64,000 bases of DNA from Joyebacterum sp964521425 (GCA_964521425.1 CAZFRO010000011.1:19572-83571), one strand, 5' to 3'; numbered from the stretch's first letter, positions 49,973 through 60,574 are shown. Made by a program: numbers and translations. The notes: generated from the letters alone by a model not told the origin.

Positions 49973-51334
49973 ATGAGAGCAATAGCGGTAATGATGCTCC
50001 TGTTCATAGCGCTTGCCCCGCTCGTGCAGGCCGAGCAGGAGAGCATCTCGATAACCGTCTACAACACGGATCTCGCGCTAGTGAAGGACCTGCGACGGAT
50101 CGATCTCGATAGTGGCGTGTCCGAAGTGAGGTTCAGCGATGTAGCGCAGCGTATCGACCCGACCTCCGTCCACTTCCGCGTGCTTGAGGGGGCGGACGCA
50201 TCGGTCTGGGAACAGAACTACAGGTTCGACCTGGCCAGCTCGTCGAAGATCCTTGAGAAGTACCTCGAGAAGAACATAGACGTCGTCACAGAGGATGCCG
50301 ACCTCTTCACAGGCACTCTCGTCAGTGTGGATGGAAGCATGATCGTGCTTGACCAGGGAAGGGGCAGAGGTCCCATCATCACGCTCAACAGGGACAAGCT
50401 GGCGTACATCCGCTTCCCGTCGCTTCCGAAAGGACTCATATCCAAGCCATCGCTCGTTTGGCGAATCGGCAGTGATGAATCGGGCGAGCGTCTGGTCGAG
50501 GTGACCTATCTGACATCGAGCATCAACTGGCACGCGGAGTACGTCGGCGTCGTAAGCGAGAAGGACGATGAGATAGATCTTGCGGCGTGGGTCTCCATAG
50601 ACAACCGATCCGGCACGGCCTACACGGATGCGAAGCTCGATCTGGTTGCGGGAGACGTACACAGAGCTCCCGTACAGGACATGGACAGAGCCTACAAGGG
50701 CGCCCGCGCGATGGCAGTGGAGGGGATGGCGGCGCCGGAATTCCACGAGGAGCAGCTCTTCGAGTACCATCTGTACAAGCTCGACGCGAGGGCTACCTTG
50801 AGCGATCGGGAGATCAAGCAGCTCACGTTCTTCCCAAGCACCGGTGTTACAGTTGAGAAGATCCTCGAATTCGACAGTCGTCAGGGCACCGATGTGCGAG
50901 TGCTCCTCGAGTTCGAGAACTCGGAGGAGATGGGGCTGGGACAGCCCCTGCCGGCGGGCACCGTCAGGATGTACAAGGAGGACTCCGCCAGCGATCTTCA
51001 GTTCATCGGTGAGGACAGGATAGATCACACCGCGACGGACGAGGATGTCAGGCTCTACCTCGGCAATGCTTTTGATGTGGTAGCCGAGCGGAAGATGATG
51101 GATTCGAGGAAGATAACGAAGCGTGTGCATGAAGAGGACTACGAGATCACGCTTCGGAATCACAAGGATGAGGACGTCGTCATTCGTGTAGTCGAGCACT
51201 TCTACGGCTACTGGACGATCACGGATACGACGCACGAGTTTGAAAAGAAGGATGCCGGCCGCATCAACATCTCTGTGCCGGTGGAGGCAGAGGGCGAGAC
51301 GGTCGTGAAGTACACTGTCCGCTACGAATACTAG
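49973..51334 (+). CDS. Exported DUF4139-domain protein
   Basis: The 453 residues start with a signal peptide (AVMMLLFIALAPLVQA, cut near residue 20), followed by ITVYNTDLALVKDLRRIDL and LVEVTYLTSSINWHAEYVG, features of DUF4139 proteins. The fold is expected to be mainly beta. Function is unknown for the family; location should be periplasm or outer surface. GAGGAGG precedes ATG 49973 by seven bases. The 62-bp gap after uppP shows no terminator. It may be co-transcribed with the RodZ-like gene. Confidence 0.8.
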   Translation: MRAIAVMMLLFIALAPLVQAEQESISITVYNTDLALVKDLRRIDLDSGVSEVRFSDVAQRIDPTSVHFRVLEGADASVWEQNYRFDLASSSKILEKYLEKNIDVVTEDADLFTGTLVSVDGSMIVLDQGRGRGPIITLNRDKLAYIRFPSLPKGLISKPSLVWRIGSDESGERLVEVTYLTSSINWHAEYVGVVSEKDDEIDLAAWVSIDNRSGTAYTDAKLDLVAGDVHRAPVQDMDRAYKGARAMAVEGMAAPEFHEEQLFEYHLYKLDARATLSDREIKQLTFFPSTGVTVEKILEFDSRQGTDVRVLLEFENSEEMGLGQPLPAGTVRMYKEDSASDLQFIGEDRIDHTATDEDVRLYLGNAFDVVAERKMMDSRKITKRVHEEDYEITLRNHKDEDVVIRVVEHFYGYWTITDTTHEFEKKDAGRINISVPVEAEGETVVKYTVRYEY

Positions 51335-51385
51335 AACTGGTTCTGGAGCCGTCATCAGACGGCACCGAGGATGTCGGAGGGGCGA

Positions 51386-52108
51386 ATGGAGTCCGTCGGT
51401 GAACTCCTGAGAAAAGAGCGCGAAGCGCAGGACAAAACGATCGAAGACGTCGCTAGGGCAACGCGTATGAGTGGGCTCACCATTGCGGCGCTTGAAGAGG
51501 ACCGCTTCAGCGTGATGCCCGCAATCGTCTATGTGAAGGGCCACCTTCGGACCTACGCGCGCTATCTGGGTCTCGATGGGGAGGAGATCATAGAGAAGTA
51601 CCTCCGGTACACGCAGCAGCAGGAGGAGGTCGAGCCGGACGAGTGGGACACCGTCGAACTCGAGCTTCACGAGCAGACGCAACGCTCAAACAAGCTCGCT
51701 CTCTGGATCGCAATCGCGCTCATAGGGATTGTCATCGTCGTGGTCGCACTTGTCTGGTGGTCCAGAAGATCGCCCGTGGAGGTTCCTCCGCCGGAGCCCA
51801 CACCCGCCCAGCAGCTCCAGGCAGCTGCCGCGCAGGACACGCTCATCGAGTGGCACACGCTCGAACTGACGGCCGTTGCCCGCGAGAGGACGTGGCTCAG
51901 GATTGTTGCGGACGGCACTCCCGTGGCGGACCTCACGCTCGGCGCCGGCGATCAGAGGACCTGGCAGGCGGACGAGCGGTTCGTGCTTGACGTCGGCAAT
52001 GGTGGTGGTTTGGAGCTCTATCTTGACGGCGTCTTTCTCGGCACCGCCGGCGCCGGGACAAGACTGGTTGAAGGGCTCGTAGTCGACGATGGTGGGATGT
52101 CGCGCTAG
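51386..52108 (+). CDS. RodZ-like helix-turn-helix membrane protein
   Basis: The N-terminal 75 residues are a RodZ-type HTH domain (LLRKEREAQDKTIEDVARA; YVKGHLRTYARYLGLD), followed by a linker, one transmembrane helix at about 108-130 (LALWIAIALIGIVIVVVALVWW), a Pro-rich stretch and a C-terminal DUF4115-like periplasmic beta domain (ARERTWLRIVADGTPV). In RodZ this architecture ties MreB to the membrane for cell shape; MreB is not in the window. ATG 51386 is preferred to 51371 because GGAGGGGCGA stands directly before it. Confidence 0.85.
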   Translation: MESVGELLRKEREAQDKTIEDVARATRMSGLTIAALEEDRFSVMPAIVYVKGHLRTYARYLGLDGEEIIEKYLRYTQQQEEVEPDEWDTVELELHEQTQRSNKLALWIAIALIGIVIVVVALVWWSRRSPVEVPPPEPTPAQQLQAAAAQDTLIEWHTLELTAVARERTWLRIVADGTPVADLTLGAGDQRTWQADERFVLDVGNGGGLELYLDGVFLGTAGAGTRLVEGLVVDDGGMSR

Positions 52109-52146
52109 TCAGCAACGTACGCCGGCCGCAAGTGAGTTGAGGCAGG

Positions 52147-54282
<2,136 letters not shown>

Positions 54283-54331
54283 CCGCCGGCATCCTCTGCG
54301 GCGCCGAACTCAAGAGAGACAGGTGATATCG

Positions 54332-55195
54332 ATGGAAGCGAGCATGCGCGCTGCGATACGTACGGCCCTTGACGAGGACGTGGGGACCGGTGACGTTACG
54401 ACGGAATCGACGGTGCCCGAGGGGCACCGCTCGCGGGCGACGATCGTGGCCAAGGAAGAGGGTGTCATCGCGGGTCTCAAGGTGGCGGAGGCGGTCTTCC
54501 GTGAGCTTGACCCGGATATCGACATAAACGTCCGTGTTATCGATGGGGAGCACGTGGCGCACGGGGATCTGATCGCCGAACTCACGGGAAGGACGCGCGC
54601 GATTCTCACAGGCGAACGCGTTGCGCTCAATTTCCTGGCCAGGCTGTCGGGCGTAGCCACGATGACCGCGAAGTACGCGGACGTGCTCCGCGGTACCGGT
54701 GTTGTCCTGCTCGATACACGTAAGACGACACCAGGCATGCGGCTCCTGGAGAAGTACGCGGTTGGGATAGGCGGAGGGGCGAACCACAGGATCGGGCTTT
54801 GGGACATGGCCCTCATCAAGGAGAACCACATCACCGCCGCCGGCGGCATCGGTCCCGCCGTATCCAGCGTGAGGAAGAGCTACCCCGATCTCTCGGTGGA
54901 GGTCGAGGTGAGAAACCTCGATGAACTTAACGAGGCGCTCAAGGCGGACGTTGACCGCGTGATGCTCGATAACATGTCGATCGATGAAATGCGCCGGGCC
55001 ATCCAGACGGCCGGCGAGCATGACCATCCCGCGGACGTCGAGATCTCCGGAGGCGTGACCCTCGATGGCCTGGCAGCGATTGCCGAGCTTGGTCCGGGCT
55101 TCATCTCCGTTGGGGCACTGACACACTCAGCTCCAGCTCTCGACCTCAGCCTTCTTGTGGAAGACATCGCAGATGAAACCCGACCCGCGGATTGA
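54332..55195 (+). CDS. nadC: Nicotinate-nucleotide diphosphorylase (carboxylating)
   Basis: NadC (quinolinate phosphoribosyltransferase) makes nicotinate mononucleotide from quinolinate and PRPP in NAD synthesis. The 287 residues show EDVGTGDVTTEST, LNFLARLSGVATMTA, LDTRKTTPGMRLLEKYAV, HRIGLWDMALIKENHI and SGGVTLDGLAAIAELG, all standard. ATG 54332 is taken because AGGTGAT lies upstream at a suitable distance; GTG 54323 is in frame. It overlaps birA by 23 bases, so the two cofactor genes are coupled. nadA and nadB are not in the window. Confidence 0.95.
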   Translation: MEASMRAAIRTALDEDVGTGDVTTESTVPEGHRSRATIVAKEEGVIAGLKVAEAVFRELDPDIDINVRVIDGEHVAHGDLIAELTGRTRAILTGERVALNFLARLSGVATMTAKYADVLRGTGVVLLDTRKTTPGMRLLEKYAVGIGGGANHRIGLWDMALIKENHITAAGGIGPAVSSVRKSYPDLSVEVEVRNLDELNEALKADVDRVMLDNMSIDEMRRAIQTAGEHDHPADVEISGGVTLDGLAAIAELGPGFISVGALTHSAPALDLSLLVEDIADETRPAD

Positions 55196-55928
55196 CTGGG
55201 ACATCACGTGGATGGATGAGGTCACATCCACGAACGCTCTCGCGCTCGACGTGGCGAAGTCTGGCTGCTCGGAAGGCGCGGTCATCGTCGCCAGATCTCA
55301 GACAATGGGACGCGGGCGTCGCGGGAACGTGTGGCACTCTCCCGTGGGCGGCCTCTGGTTCTCGCTCGTCCTGAGGCCGGAGCTTAAGGGAGATGAACTG
55401 TGGGGGCTTACCGCGCTCTCCGCACTGTCCGCCGTTGCGGGCGTTCGCAACCTGACTGGCCTTTCGGTAGGGATCAAGTGGCCCAACGATCTCTACCTTG
55501 ATGGGAGGAAACTGGGCGGGGTCATGGCCGAATCGTCTGGGGGCGCCGTCGTCATCGGAATAGGGATCAATGCGAACGTCAAGCCCACGGATCTGCCGAG
55601 TGTAGAGTGGTATCCGGTCACATCACTTCTTGACGCAGGTGGTGAGAGCGTCGATCCGGCTCTCTTGCTCGATGGGATCCTCTCGGAACTCAGCGAGCGA
55701 TACAGGCTCCTGGTGGAGCAGGGGTTCTCCGCCCTCCTTGCAGAGTGGCGCGAGCGGTCCGTCGTGCTGGGGGAACGTGTGCATGTGGTGTGTGACGGGA
55801 GTGCTTTGACGGGGACCGCGGTCGAGCTTGACGAGCGTGGTGGCATCGTAGTCAGACTGGAGGACGGGACCGAGCGGCGCTTTGAGCCACGTGCGGGCGT
55901 CAGCCTGGGGTTGAGGGATTCACCTTGA
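55173..55928 (+). CDS. birA: Biotin--[acetyl-CoA-carboxylase] ligase
   Basis: BirA activates biotin with ATP and attaches it to the carrier domain of biotin enzymes. The 251 residues show the catalytic domain only: DEVTSTNALALDVAKSG, the biotin loop QTMGRGRRGNVWHSP, LWFSLVLRP, GIKWPNDLYLDGRKLGG and a C-terminal SH3-like domain (GTAVELDERGGIVVRLEDG). The N-terminal HTH repressor domain of E. coli BirA is absent, so it should not regulate transcription. ATG 55173 follows GTGGAAG; GTG 55155 in frame is possible. Its stop codon overlaps the -35 box of the satD promoter. Confidence 0.93.
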   Translation: MKPDPRIDWDITWMDEVTSTNALALDVAKSGCSEGAVIVARSQTMGRGRRGNVWHSPVGGLWFSLVLRPELKGDELWGLTALSALSAVAGVRNLTGLSVGIKWPNDLYLDGRKLGGVMAESSGGAVVIGIGINANVKPTDLPSVEWYPVTSLLDAGGESVDPALLLDGILSELSERYRLLVEQGFSALLAEWRERSVVLGERVHVVCDGSALTGTAVELDERGGIVVRLEDGTERRFEPRAGVSLGLRDSP

Positions 55929-55954
55929 CAGGGACCGGAGAATTGCCGTATTTT
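55925..55954 (+). promoter_or_regulatory. Promoter of the satD-DUF3307 pair
   Basis: TTGACA (55925-55930), which overlaps the birA stop codon, 18 bases, then TATTTT (55949-55954). A GGCTAA half-site begins at the next base. The first full operator repeat starts at 55972. Confidence 0.6.
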
Positions 55955-56045
55955 GGCTAAGAGTTTGCTACTTAGCTGAATAAGGCTAAGAAGCCAGAAT
56001 TAGCTGAATAAGGCTAAGAAGCCAGAATTAGCTGAATAAGGCTAA
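55955..56045 (+). repeat. Three-copy operator-like repeat (28-bp period, TTAGC-N8-GCTAA)
   Basis: A 28-bp unit is perfectly repeated at 55972-55999 and 56000-56027 and partly at 56028-56046. Each copy contains the inverted repeat TTAGC-TGAATAAG-GCTAA (55972-55989, 56000-56017, 56028-56045). An extra GGCTAA half-site lies at 55955-55960. The unit is about 39% GC against about 60% around it. It follows the promoter and ends 20 bases before the satD ATG, so it is probably the operator array of that operon. Only 2.7 copies and no cas genes: not a CRISPR. Confidence 0.8.
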
Positions 56046-56065
56046 CTAGATGAGAAGGGCCGATC

Positions 56066-56710
56066 ATGGGGAAGACCACTGATCAGACATTCGTGGCTGT
56101 GATAGGGGATCTGTGCGGATCCCGGCAGGCGGCTGACCGTCAGCGCACGCAGGTTCGTCTTGAGCAAGCCATGGCGCGCGTAAACGAGGTCTTCGCCGGT
56201 GACCTCACGGCGGGCTTCCTGGTAACACTCGGCGATGAGTTCCAGGGGCTTCTGCCCATACCAGACAAGGTAATGGACATCATCGCGGAGCTGGAGTCAG
56301 CGCTGACTGGGATACCGGTGAGATACGGGATCGGTATCGGCACACTGGTGACGCCGATCAAGCGAACAGCTGTAGGGATGGACGGTCCGTGCTTCCACCT
56401 GGCGCGGGACGCGGTTGAGAGAGGGAAGGGTGAGAATCGTTGGGTCACGGTTGCAGGATTCGGGCAGGCTCGTGACAAACTCATGAACGGTATACTGAAC
56501 CTCATGGGCGCCCTCAGGGGCCAGTGGACGGAGATACAGGCGGAGACCTTTCATGCCGCCCGCACTGCCGACAAGCAGAAACAAGTGGCCGCGGCTCGGA
56601 ACGTCGCCGAATCGACGGTTAGTAGGTCGCTCAAGTCCGCTCACCATGATCCCATGATTGAGGCCGAGGCAATCGTAGTACATCTTCTCGAAGGTGGAGT
56701 CGTGGAATGA
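56066..56710 (+). CDS. SatD-family protein with C-terminal helix-turn-helix
   Basis: The 214 residues match SatD-type proteins: VAVIGDLCGSRQAADR, VTLGDEFQGLLPIPDK, VRYGIGIGTLVTP and VGMDGPCFHLARDAVE in about the first 135 residues. That part recalls class III cyclase/GGDEF palm folds, with acidic residues in IGD and GDE at metal-site-like positions, but this relation is inference. The last 60 residues contain a helix-turn-helix (QVAAARNVAESTVSRSLKS). The family has no settled biochemical function. It overlaps the DUF3307 gene as ATGA. With the operator array directly upstream, autoregulation is likely. AGAAGGG precedes the ATG. Confidence 0.8.
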   Translation: MGKTTDQTFVAVIGDLCGSRQAADRQRTQVRLEQAMARVNEVFAGDLTAGFLVTLGDEFQGLLPIPDKVMDIIAELESALTGIPVRYGIGIGTLVTPIKRTAVGMDGPCFHLARDAVERGKGENRWVTVAGFGQARDKLMNGILNLMGALRGQWTEIQAETFHAARTADKQKQVAAARNVAESTVSRSLKSAHHDPMIEAEAIVVHLLEGGVVE

Positions 56711-57483
56711 ACCTCGGCATGGAGACCTTCATAGGCAGCAATGCCGGCGTGCTTCTCGTTCTGCTCGTGGGCGGACACGTGCTGGCTGATTTCCTCGTGC
56801 AGACCGAGAGCGTTGCCAGAGAGAAGGAGACGGCCGCCGGCGCGCTTTTCAAACACGGGATGGCGACACTTGTGACGCACGCGCTTCTCCTTCTTCCGTA
56901 CCGGAACGCGGGTGTGTTCCTGGGAATAGCAGCACTCGCCGTCGTCCACACGTTTGCGGATTGGGCGAGACGCGCCATAGAGAGAGGAATCCCTGAGAGA
57001 GCGCTCCCGGGCTTCCTGCTGGATCAGCTCGGGCACCTTGCTGTCGCGGTGCTCCTCTGGTGGCTCTTCGTGCGGGCCGGTGTTCACGAGAGTTCTGCCG
57101 TCTGGTTTTCGCCGGACGTGGCGGCTGTGACTGTGAAGGTGCTGGTCGTTGCCGCCGGCTACGCATTCTGTTGGAAGGGCGGCACCGCCGTTGTGAGAAA
57201 CCTCCTGGCTCGCTATCCTCAGGTGCTTCCCGAGACAACAGAGAAAGCAGGGCGAGCCGAGTACGCGATGGGGCGTACGATCGGAGTGCTCGAGCGGTTC
57301 ATCATCTTCACGCTGGTGCTGTTTGGGCAGTGGGGGGCGCTAGGGTTCGTGATAGCGGCGAAATCGATCGCACGATTCAAGGAACTGGAGAACCAATCAT
57401 TCGCGGACTACTACCTTATGGGAACGCTGGCCAGCGTACTCTCCGCTATAGTAGCGGGGATCATCGTGAGTGCCGTCATCTGA
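56707..57483 (+). CDS. DUF3307 integral membrane protein
   Basis: The 258 residues contain about six hydrophobic helices and the DUF3307 pattern of repeated His/Asp pairs: GGHVLADFLVQTESVAREKE, FKHGMATLVTHALLLL, VVHTFADW and LLDQLGHLAVAVLLWW. The recurring polar His, Asp and Gln residues inside or next to helices suggest a membrane-embedded active or ion-binding site, though no activity is known to me. The C-terminal half (about 135-258) is less conserved, with RFIIFTLVLFGQWGALGFV. It is translationally coupled to satD; such pairs are seen in other bacteria. This pair splits the frequent birA-coaX neighbourhood. Confidence 0.8.
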   Translation: MNLGMETFIGSNAGVLLVLLVGGHVLADFLVQTESVAREKETAAGALFKHGMATLVTHALLLLPYRNAGVFLGIAALAVVHTFADWARRAIERGIPERALPGFLLDQLGHLAVAVLLWWLFVRAGVHESSAVWFSPDVAAVTVKVLVVAAGYAFCWKGGTAVVRNLLARYPQVLPETTEKAGRAEYAMGRTIGVLERFIIFTLVLFGQWGALGFVIAAKSIARFKELENQSFADYYLMGTLASVLSAIVAGIIVSAVI

Positions 57484-57525
57484 GATCTGGAAGCGCGCGC
57501 CGCGCGACTTGAGAGGACTTGACTG

Positions 57526-58296
57526 ATGCTCCTGGCAATCGACGTTGGAAACACCAACACGGTCCTCGGGTTCCTCAGCGGAACGGACGTGCTCGGCAGC
57601 TGGCGCGTCGCCACGAATCGTATGCAGACCCCTGACGAACTCGGGTTTCGGGTGAATGAGATCTGCGATATGGCCTGCGGTGGACTCGAGCAGATCGAGG
57701 GTGTCGTGATCTGCTCCGTCGTGCCGCCGCTGACATCGGCATATGTCCGCATGTCGAAGAACCTGCTGAAACTTCCACCGGTCGTCCTGAGATCCGACAC
57801 CGACATGGACATCACGATCGACTACTACGATCCCACCGAGGTAGGGGCCGACCGATTGGCGAACGCGGTGGCGGTGCACGAACTGATAGGCGGTCCGGTC
57901 ATTGTCGTCGACTTCGGGACGGCGACGACGTTCGATGTGATCACAGCCGACGGCCACTACCGTGGCGGCGCGATCGCCCCCGGCATCGCGACCTCGAGCG
58001 AGAATCTCTTCCGCCGCGCGGCGCTTCTTCACGGTGTGGAGATGGAGACCCCCGAGACCGTGATCGGCCGCTCGACGAGCGAGTCGCTCAGGGCGGGGAT
58101 ACTGTACGGCGCCGTCGGTCAGGTGGACGAAGTCGTCACACGCATGATCGCGGAGTGGGGGGAGGAGCCGGCCGTGGTAGCCACGGGCGGACTGGCCGAG
58201 ACAATCGCACCTCTGTCGAAGACCATCACTCGCGTGGAGCCCTACCTGACCCTGATGGGGCTAGGGATGATCTACCGCAGAGTGACCGGGAAGTAA
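57526..58296 (+). CDS. coaX: Type III pantothenate kinase
   Basis: CoaX phosphorylates pantothenate in the first step of coenzyme A synthesis; type III enzymes use the ASKHA fold and need a monovalent cation. The 256 residues show LLAIDVGNTNTVLGFL (phosphate-1), PTEVGADRLANAVAVHEL, VIVVDFGTATTFDVI (phosphate-2), GGAIAPGIATS and VVATGGLAETIAP. Length is typical. ATG 57526 follows GAGAGGACT. It lies 42 bases after the DUF3307 gene. Confidence 0.95.
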   Translation: MLLAIDVGNTNTVLGFLSGTDVLGSWRVATNRMQTPDELGFRVNEICDMACGGLEQIEGVVICSVVPPLTSAYVRMSKNLLKLPPVVLRSDTDMDITIDYYDPTEVGADRLANAVAVHELIGGPVIVVDFGTATTFDVITADGHYRGGAIAPGIATSSENLFRRAALLHGVEMETPETVIGRSTSESLRAGILYGAVGQVDEVVTRMIAEWGEEPAVVATGGLAETIAPLSKTITRVEPYLTLMGLGMIYRRVTGK

Positions 58297-58311
58297 CCGC
58301 TGAGAAACCCC

Positions 58312-58340
58312 TTGCATCGGATTCACTGTTCAACTAGATT
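58312..58340 (+). promoter_or_regulatory. Promoter of groES-groEL
   Basis: TTGCAT (58312-58317), 17 bases, TAGATT (58335-58340). The last two bases overlap the CIRCE element, so bound HrcA would cover the transcription start. Confidence 0.7.
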
Positions 58341-58365
58341 AGCACTCTGTGAATACGAGTGCTAG
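58339..58365 (+). promoter_or_regulatory. CIRCE operator (HrcA binding site)
   Basis: TTAGCACTC (58339-58347), nine bases, GAGTGCTAG (58357-58365): the classical CIRCE inverted repeat with one change in the last base. It implies heat-shock control of groES-groEL by the HrcA repressor, whose gene is not in this window. Confidence 0.95.
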
Positions 58366-58410
58366 TACCTGTAGGGGATCAGATCCTACGCCATTCCAGG
58401 GAGGGAACAG

Positions 58411-58716
58411 ATGGCTGCAAAGAAGAAGATGAACATCAAGCCGCTGGCCAATCGCGTGCTGGTCAAGAGGCTGGAAGAGGATCTCCAGAAGACAGCGGGC
58501 GGGATCATTGTGCCGGATAGTGCCAAGGAGAAGCCTCAGAGAGGCAAGGTTGTCGCTATGGGTCCAGGTCGCGTGAACGAGGAAGGGAAGCGGATCAAGA
58601 TGGACGTCAAGGTCGGCGACGACATTCTCTTCGGCAAGTGGTCGGGCAGCGAGATCTCAATCGATGGTGATGAGTTCCTCTTCATGAAGGACGACGACAT
58701 CCTGGCCGTTCTCTAG
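58411..58716 (+). CDS. groES: Co-chaperonin GroES
   Basis: GroES caps the GroEL chamber as a heptamer. The 101 residues show KPLANRVLVKRLEE, the mobile loop KTAGGIIVPDSAKEKPQRG, VVAMGPGRVNEEGKRI and the C-terminal EFLFMKDDDILAVL. GGGAGGGAACAG precedes the ATG. It is controlled by the CIRCE element just upstream and is followed 46 bases later by groEL. Slight N-terminal extension (AAKKKMN) compared with E. coli. Confidence 0.97.
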   Translation: MAAKKKMNIKPLANRVLVKRLEEDLQKTAGGIIVPDSAKEKPQRGKVVAMGPGRVNEEGKRIKMDVKVGDDILFGKWSGSEISIDGDEFLFMKDDDILAVL

Positions 58717-58762
58717 CAGCCTGAAAAGGCAGCGGATGGGCCATCCAGTAGGAGTGAGTAGC

Positions 58763-60382
58763 ATGGCTAAGCAGGTTGAATTTGATGCGACAGCGCGAGA
58801 GCATCTTCGCAGAGGCGTAGACAAGCTCGCAGATGCCGTTCGTGTCACACTGGGACCGAGGGGACGCAACGTCGTTCTCGACAAGAAGTACGGTTCCCCT
58901 GTCATCACAAATGACGGTGTGACGATTGCGAAGGAGATCGATCTGGCAGAGCCCTACGAGAACATGGGCGCCCAGATGCTGAAGGAAGTCGCCACCAAGA
59001 CCGCCGACGCGGCCGGCGACGGCACGACGACCGCCATCGTGCTGGCTCAGTCGATGGTTGCCGAGGGCCTCAGGAACGTGACGGCCGGCGCGAACCCGAT
59101 GTACCTCAAGCGCGGAATCGAGAAGGCCGTGGATAAGGCCATTTCAGAGCTGAAGGGCCTGTCCAGGGACGTCCGGAGCAGCAAGGACATCGCACAGGTC
59201 GCCACCGTGTCTGCCAACAGCGACACGGAGGTCGGCTCGCTTATCGCGAGCGCCATGGAGCAGGTCGGCAAGGATGGCGTCATTACGATAGAGGAAGCGA
59301 AGAGCATCGAGACATCGCTCGAGGTCGTTGAGGGCATGCAGTTCGACCGTGGCTACCTCTCACCGTACTTCGTCAATGACGCGGAGCGGATGGAGGTCGT
59401 GCTGGATGACGCCTACATCCTCATTCACGATAAGAAGCTGTCGGCGATGAAGGACCTGGTTCCGATCCTCGAGAAGATAGCCCAGCAGGGCAGGCCTTTC
59501 CTGATTGTGGCGGAGGACGTGGAGGGCGAGGCGCTAGCTACACTCGTCGTCAACAAGCTCCGTGGCACGATCAACGGTGCCGCGGTCAAGGCGCCGGGCT
59601 TCGGGGATCGCCGCAAGGCAATGCTCGAGGACATGGCGATTCTGACCGGTGCTACCGTCATCGCTGAGGAGAAGGGGCTGAAGCTTGAGAACGTCCAGCT
59701 CAAGGATCTCGGACGTGCCAAGCGTCTCCTGATAGACAAGGACAACACCACGATCGTGCAGGGCGAAGGTAAGGCATCCGCCATCAAGGGCAGGATCGAG
59801 CAGATACGCAGGGAGATCGAGCGGTCGACGTCCGACTACGACATCGAGAAGCTGCAGGAGCGGCTCGCCCGCCTGGCCGGTGGCGTGGCCGTCGTCCACG
59901 TCGGAGCGGCGACTGAGATCTCCATGAAAGAGAAGAAGATGCGTGTCGAGGACGCCCTGAACGCAACTCGCGCTGCAGTGGAGGAGGGTGTTGTCGTCGG
60001 TGGTGGCGTCGCACTCCTCAGGACAACTGGGGCTCTCCGCAAGCTCAAGGCGAAGACCCACGACGTGCAGACTGGCATCGACCTCGTCATCAAGTCGCTC
60101 GAAGCGCCGATCCGTCAGATAGCTCTGAACGCAGGTGCTGAGGGTTCGATCGTGACGGAGAAGGTCCGCACCAGTGACAAGTCTGATTTCGGCTACAACG
60201 CGGCGACTCAGAAGTACGAGGACCTCGTGAAGGCCGGGATCATGGATCCGACGAAGGTGGTCCGCACCGCTCTCCAGAACGCTGCGAGCGTGGCGAGTCT
60301 TCTTCTGACGACCGAGGCTATCCTCACGGACAAGCCTGAGGAAGACAAGAATCCGCCGATGCCGGGCGGTGACATGTACTAG
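58763..60382 (+). CDS. groEL: Chaperonin GroEL
   Basis: The 539-residue chaperonin shows VRVTLGPRGRNVVLDKKYG, DAAGDGTTTAIVLAQSM, VKAPGFGDRRKAMLEDMAIL, EEGVVVGGGVALLR and MDPTKVVRTALQNAASVASLLLTTEA (quoted in parts; the last region spans about 491-517). The C-terminus ends PPMPGGDMY instead of repeated GGM units, a shortened form of the flexible tail. ATG 58763 is preferred, with AGGAG upstream; the frame is open to 58736. It is the second gene of the CIRCE-controlled operon, with a terminator at 60467. Confidence 0.97.
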   Translation: MAKQVEFDATAREHLRRGVDKLADAVRVTLGPRGRNVVLDKKYGSPVITNDGVTIAKEIDLAEPYENMGAQMLKEVATKTADAAGDGTTTAIVLAQSMVAEGLRNVTAGANPMYLKRGIEKAVDKAISELKGLSRDVRSSKDIAQVATVSANSDTEVGSLIASAMEQVGKDGVITIEEAKSIETSLEVVEGMQFDRGYLSPYFVNDAERMEVVLDDAYILIHDKKLSAMKDLVPILEKIAQQGRPFLIVAEDVEGEALATLVVNKLRGTINGAAVKAPGFGDRRKAMLEDMAILTGATVIAEEKGLKLENVQLKDLGRAKRLLIDKDNTTIVQGEGKASAIKGRIEQIRREIERSTSDYDIEKLQERLARLAGGVAVVHVGAATEISMKEKKMRVEDALNATRAAVEEGVVVGGGVALLRTTGALRKLKAKTHDVQTGIDLVIKSLEAPIRQIALNAGAEGSIVTEKVRTSDKSDFGYNAATQKYEDLVKAGIMDPTKVVRTALQNAASVASLLLTTEAILTDKPEEDKNPPMPGGDMY

Positions 60383-60466
60383 TGCCGGCTCCGGGTCTCT
60401 GTTCCGGGACCGTCCGTCTGCATGAGTGGACAGCGGCAGAGATCGGGCTGGCATTTGAGTACGTAG

Positions 60467-60497
60467 GACGGGCCATCTTTCATCAAGATGGCCCGTC
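60467..60497 (+). terminator. Terminator of groES-groEL
   Basis: GACGGGCCATCTT (60467-60479) and AAGATGGCCCGTC (60485-60497) pair perfectly over 13 bp around TCATC. A short T-containing stretch follows. It also lies beyond the 3' end of the convergent secreted-protein gene. Confidence 0.8.
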
Positions 60498-60574
60498 TCC
60501 ATTGTTGGCGCGATGCATGGCCCGTGGCCGATCGTGGCTCGGCCTGCCTGGACCGTTCTCAGGAGGTCCCCGCA

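Noticed and set aside
55972..56046. 28-bp direct repeats as a CRISPR array
   Set aside because: The units are directly contiguous with no spacers, only 2.7 copies exist, and no cas genes are near. An operator array fits better.
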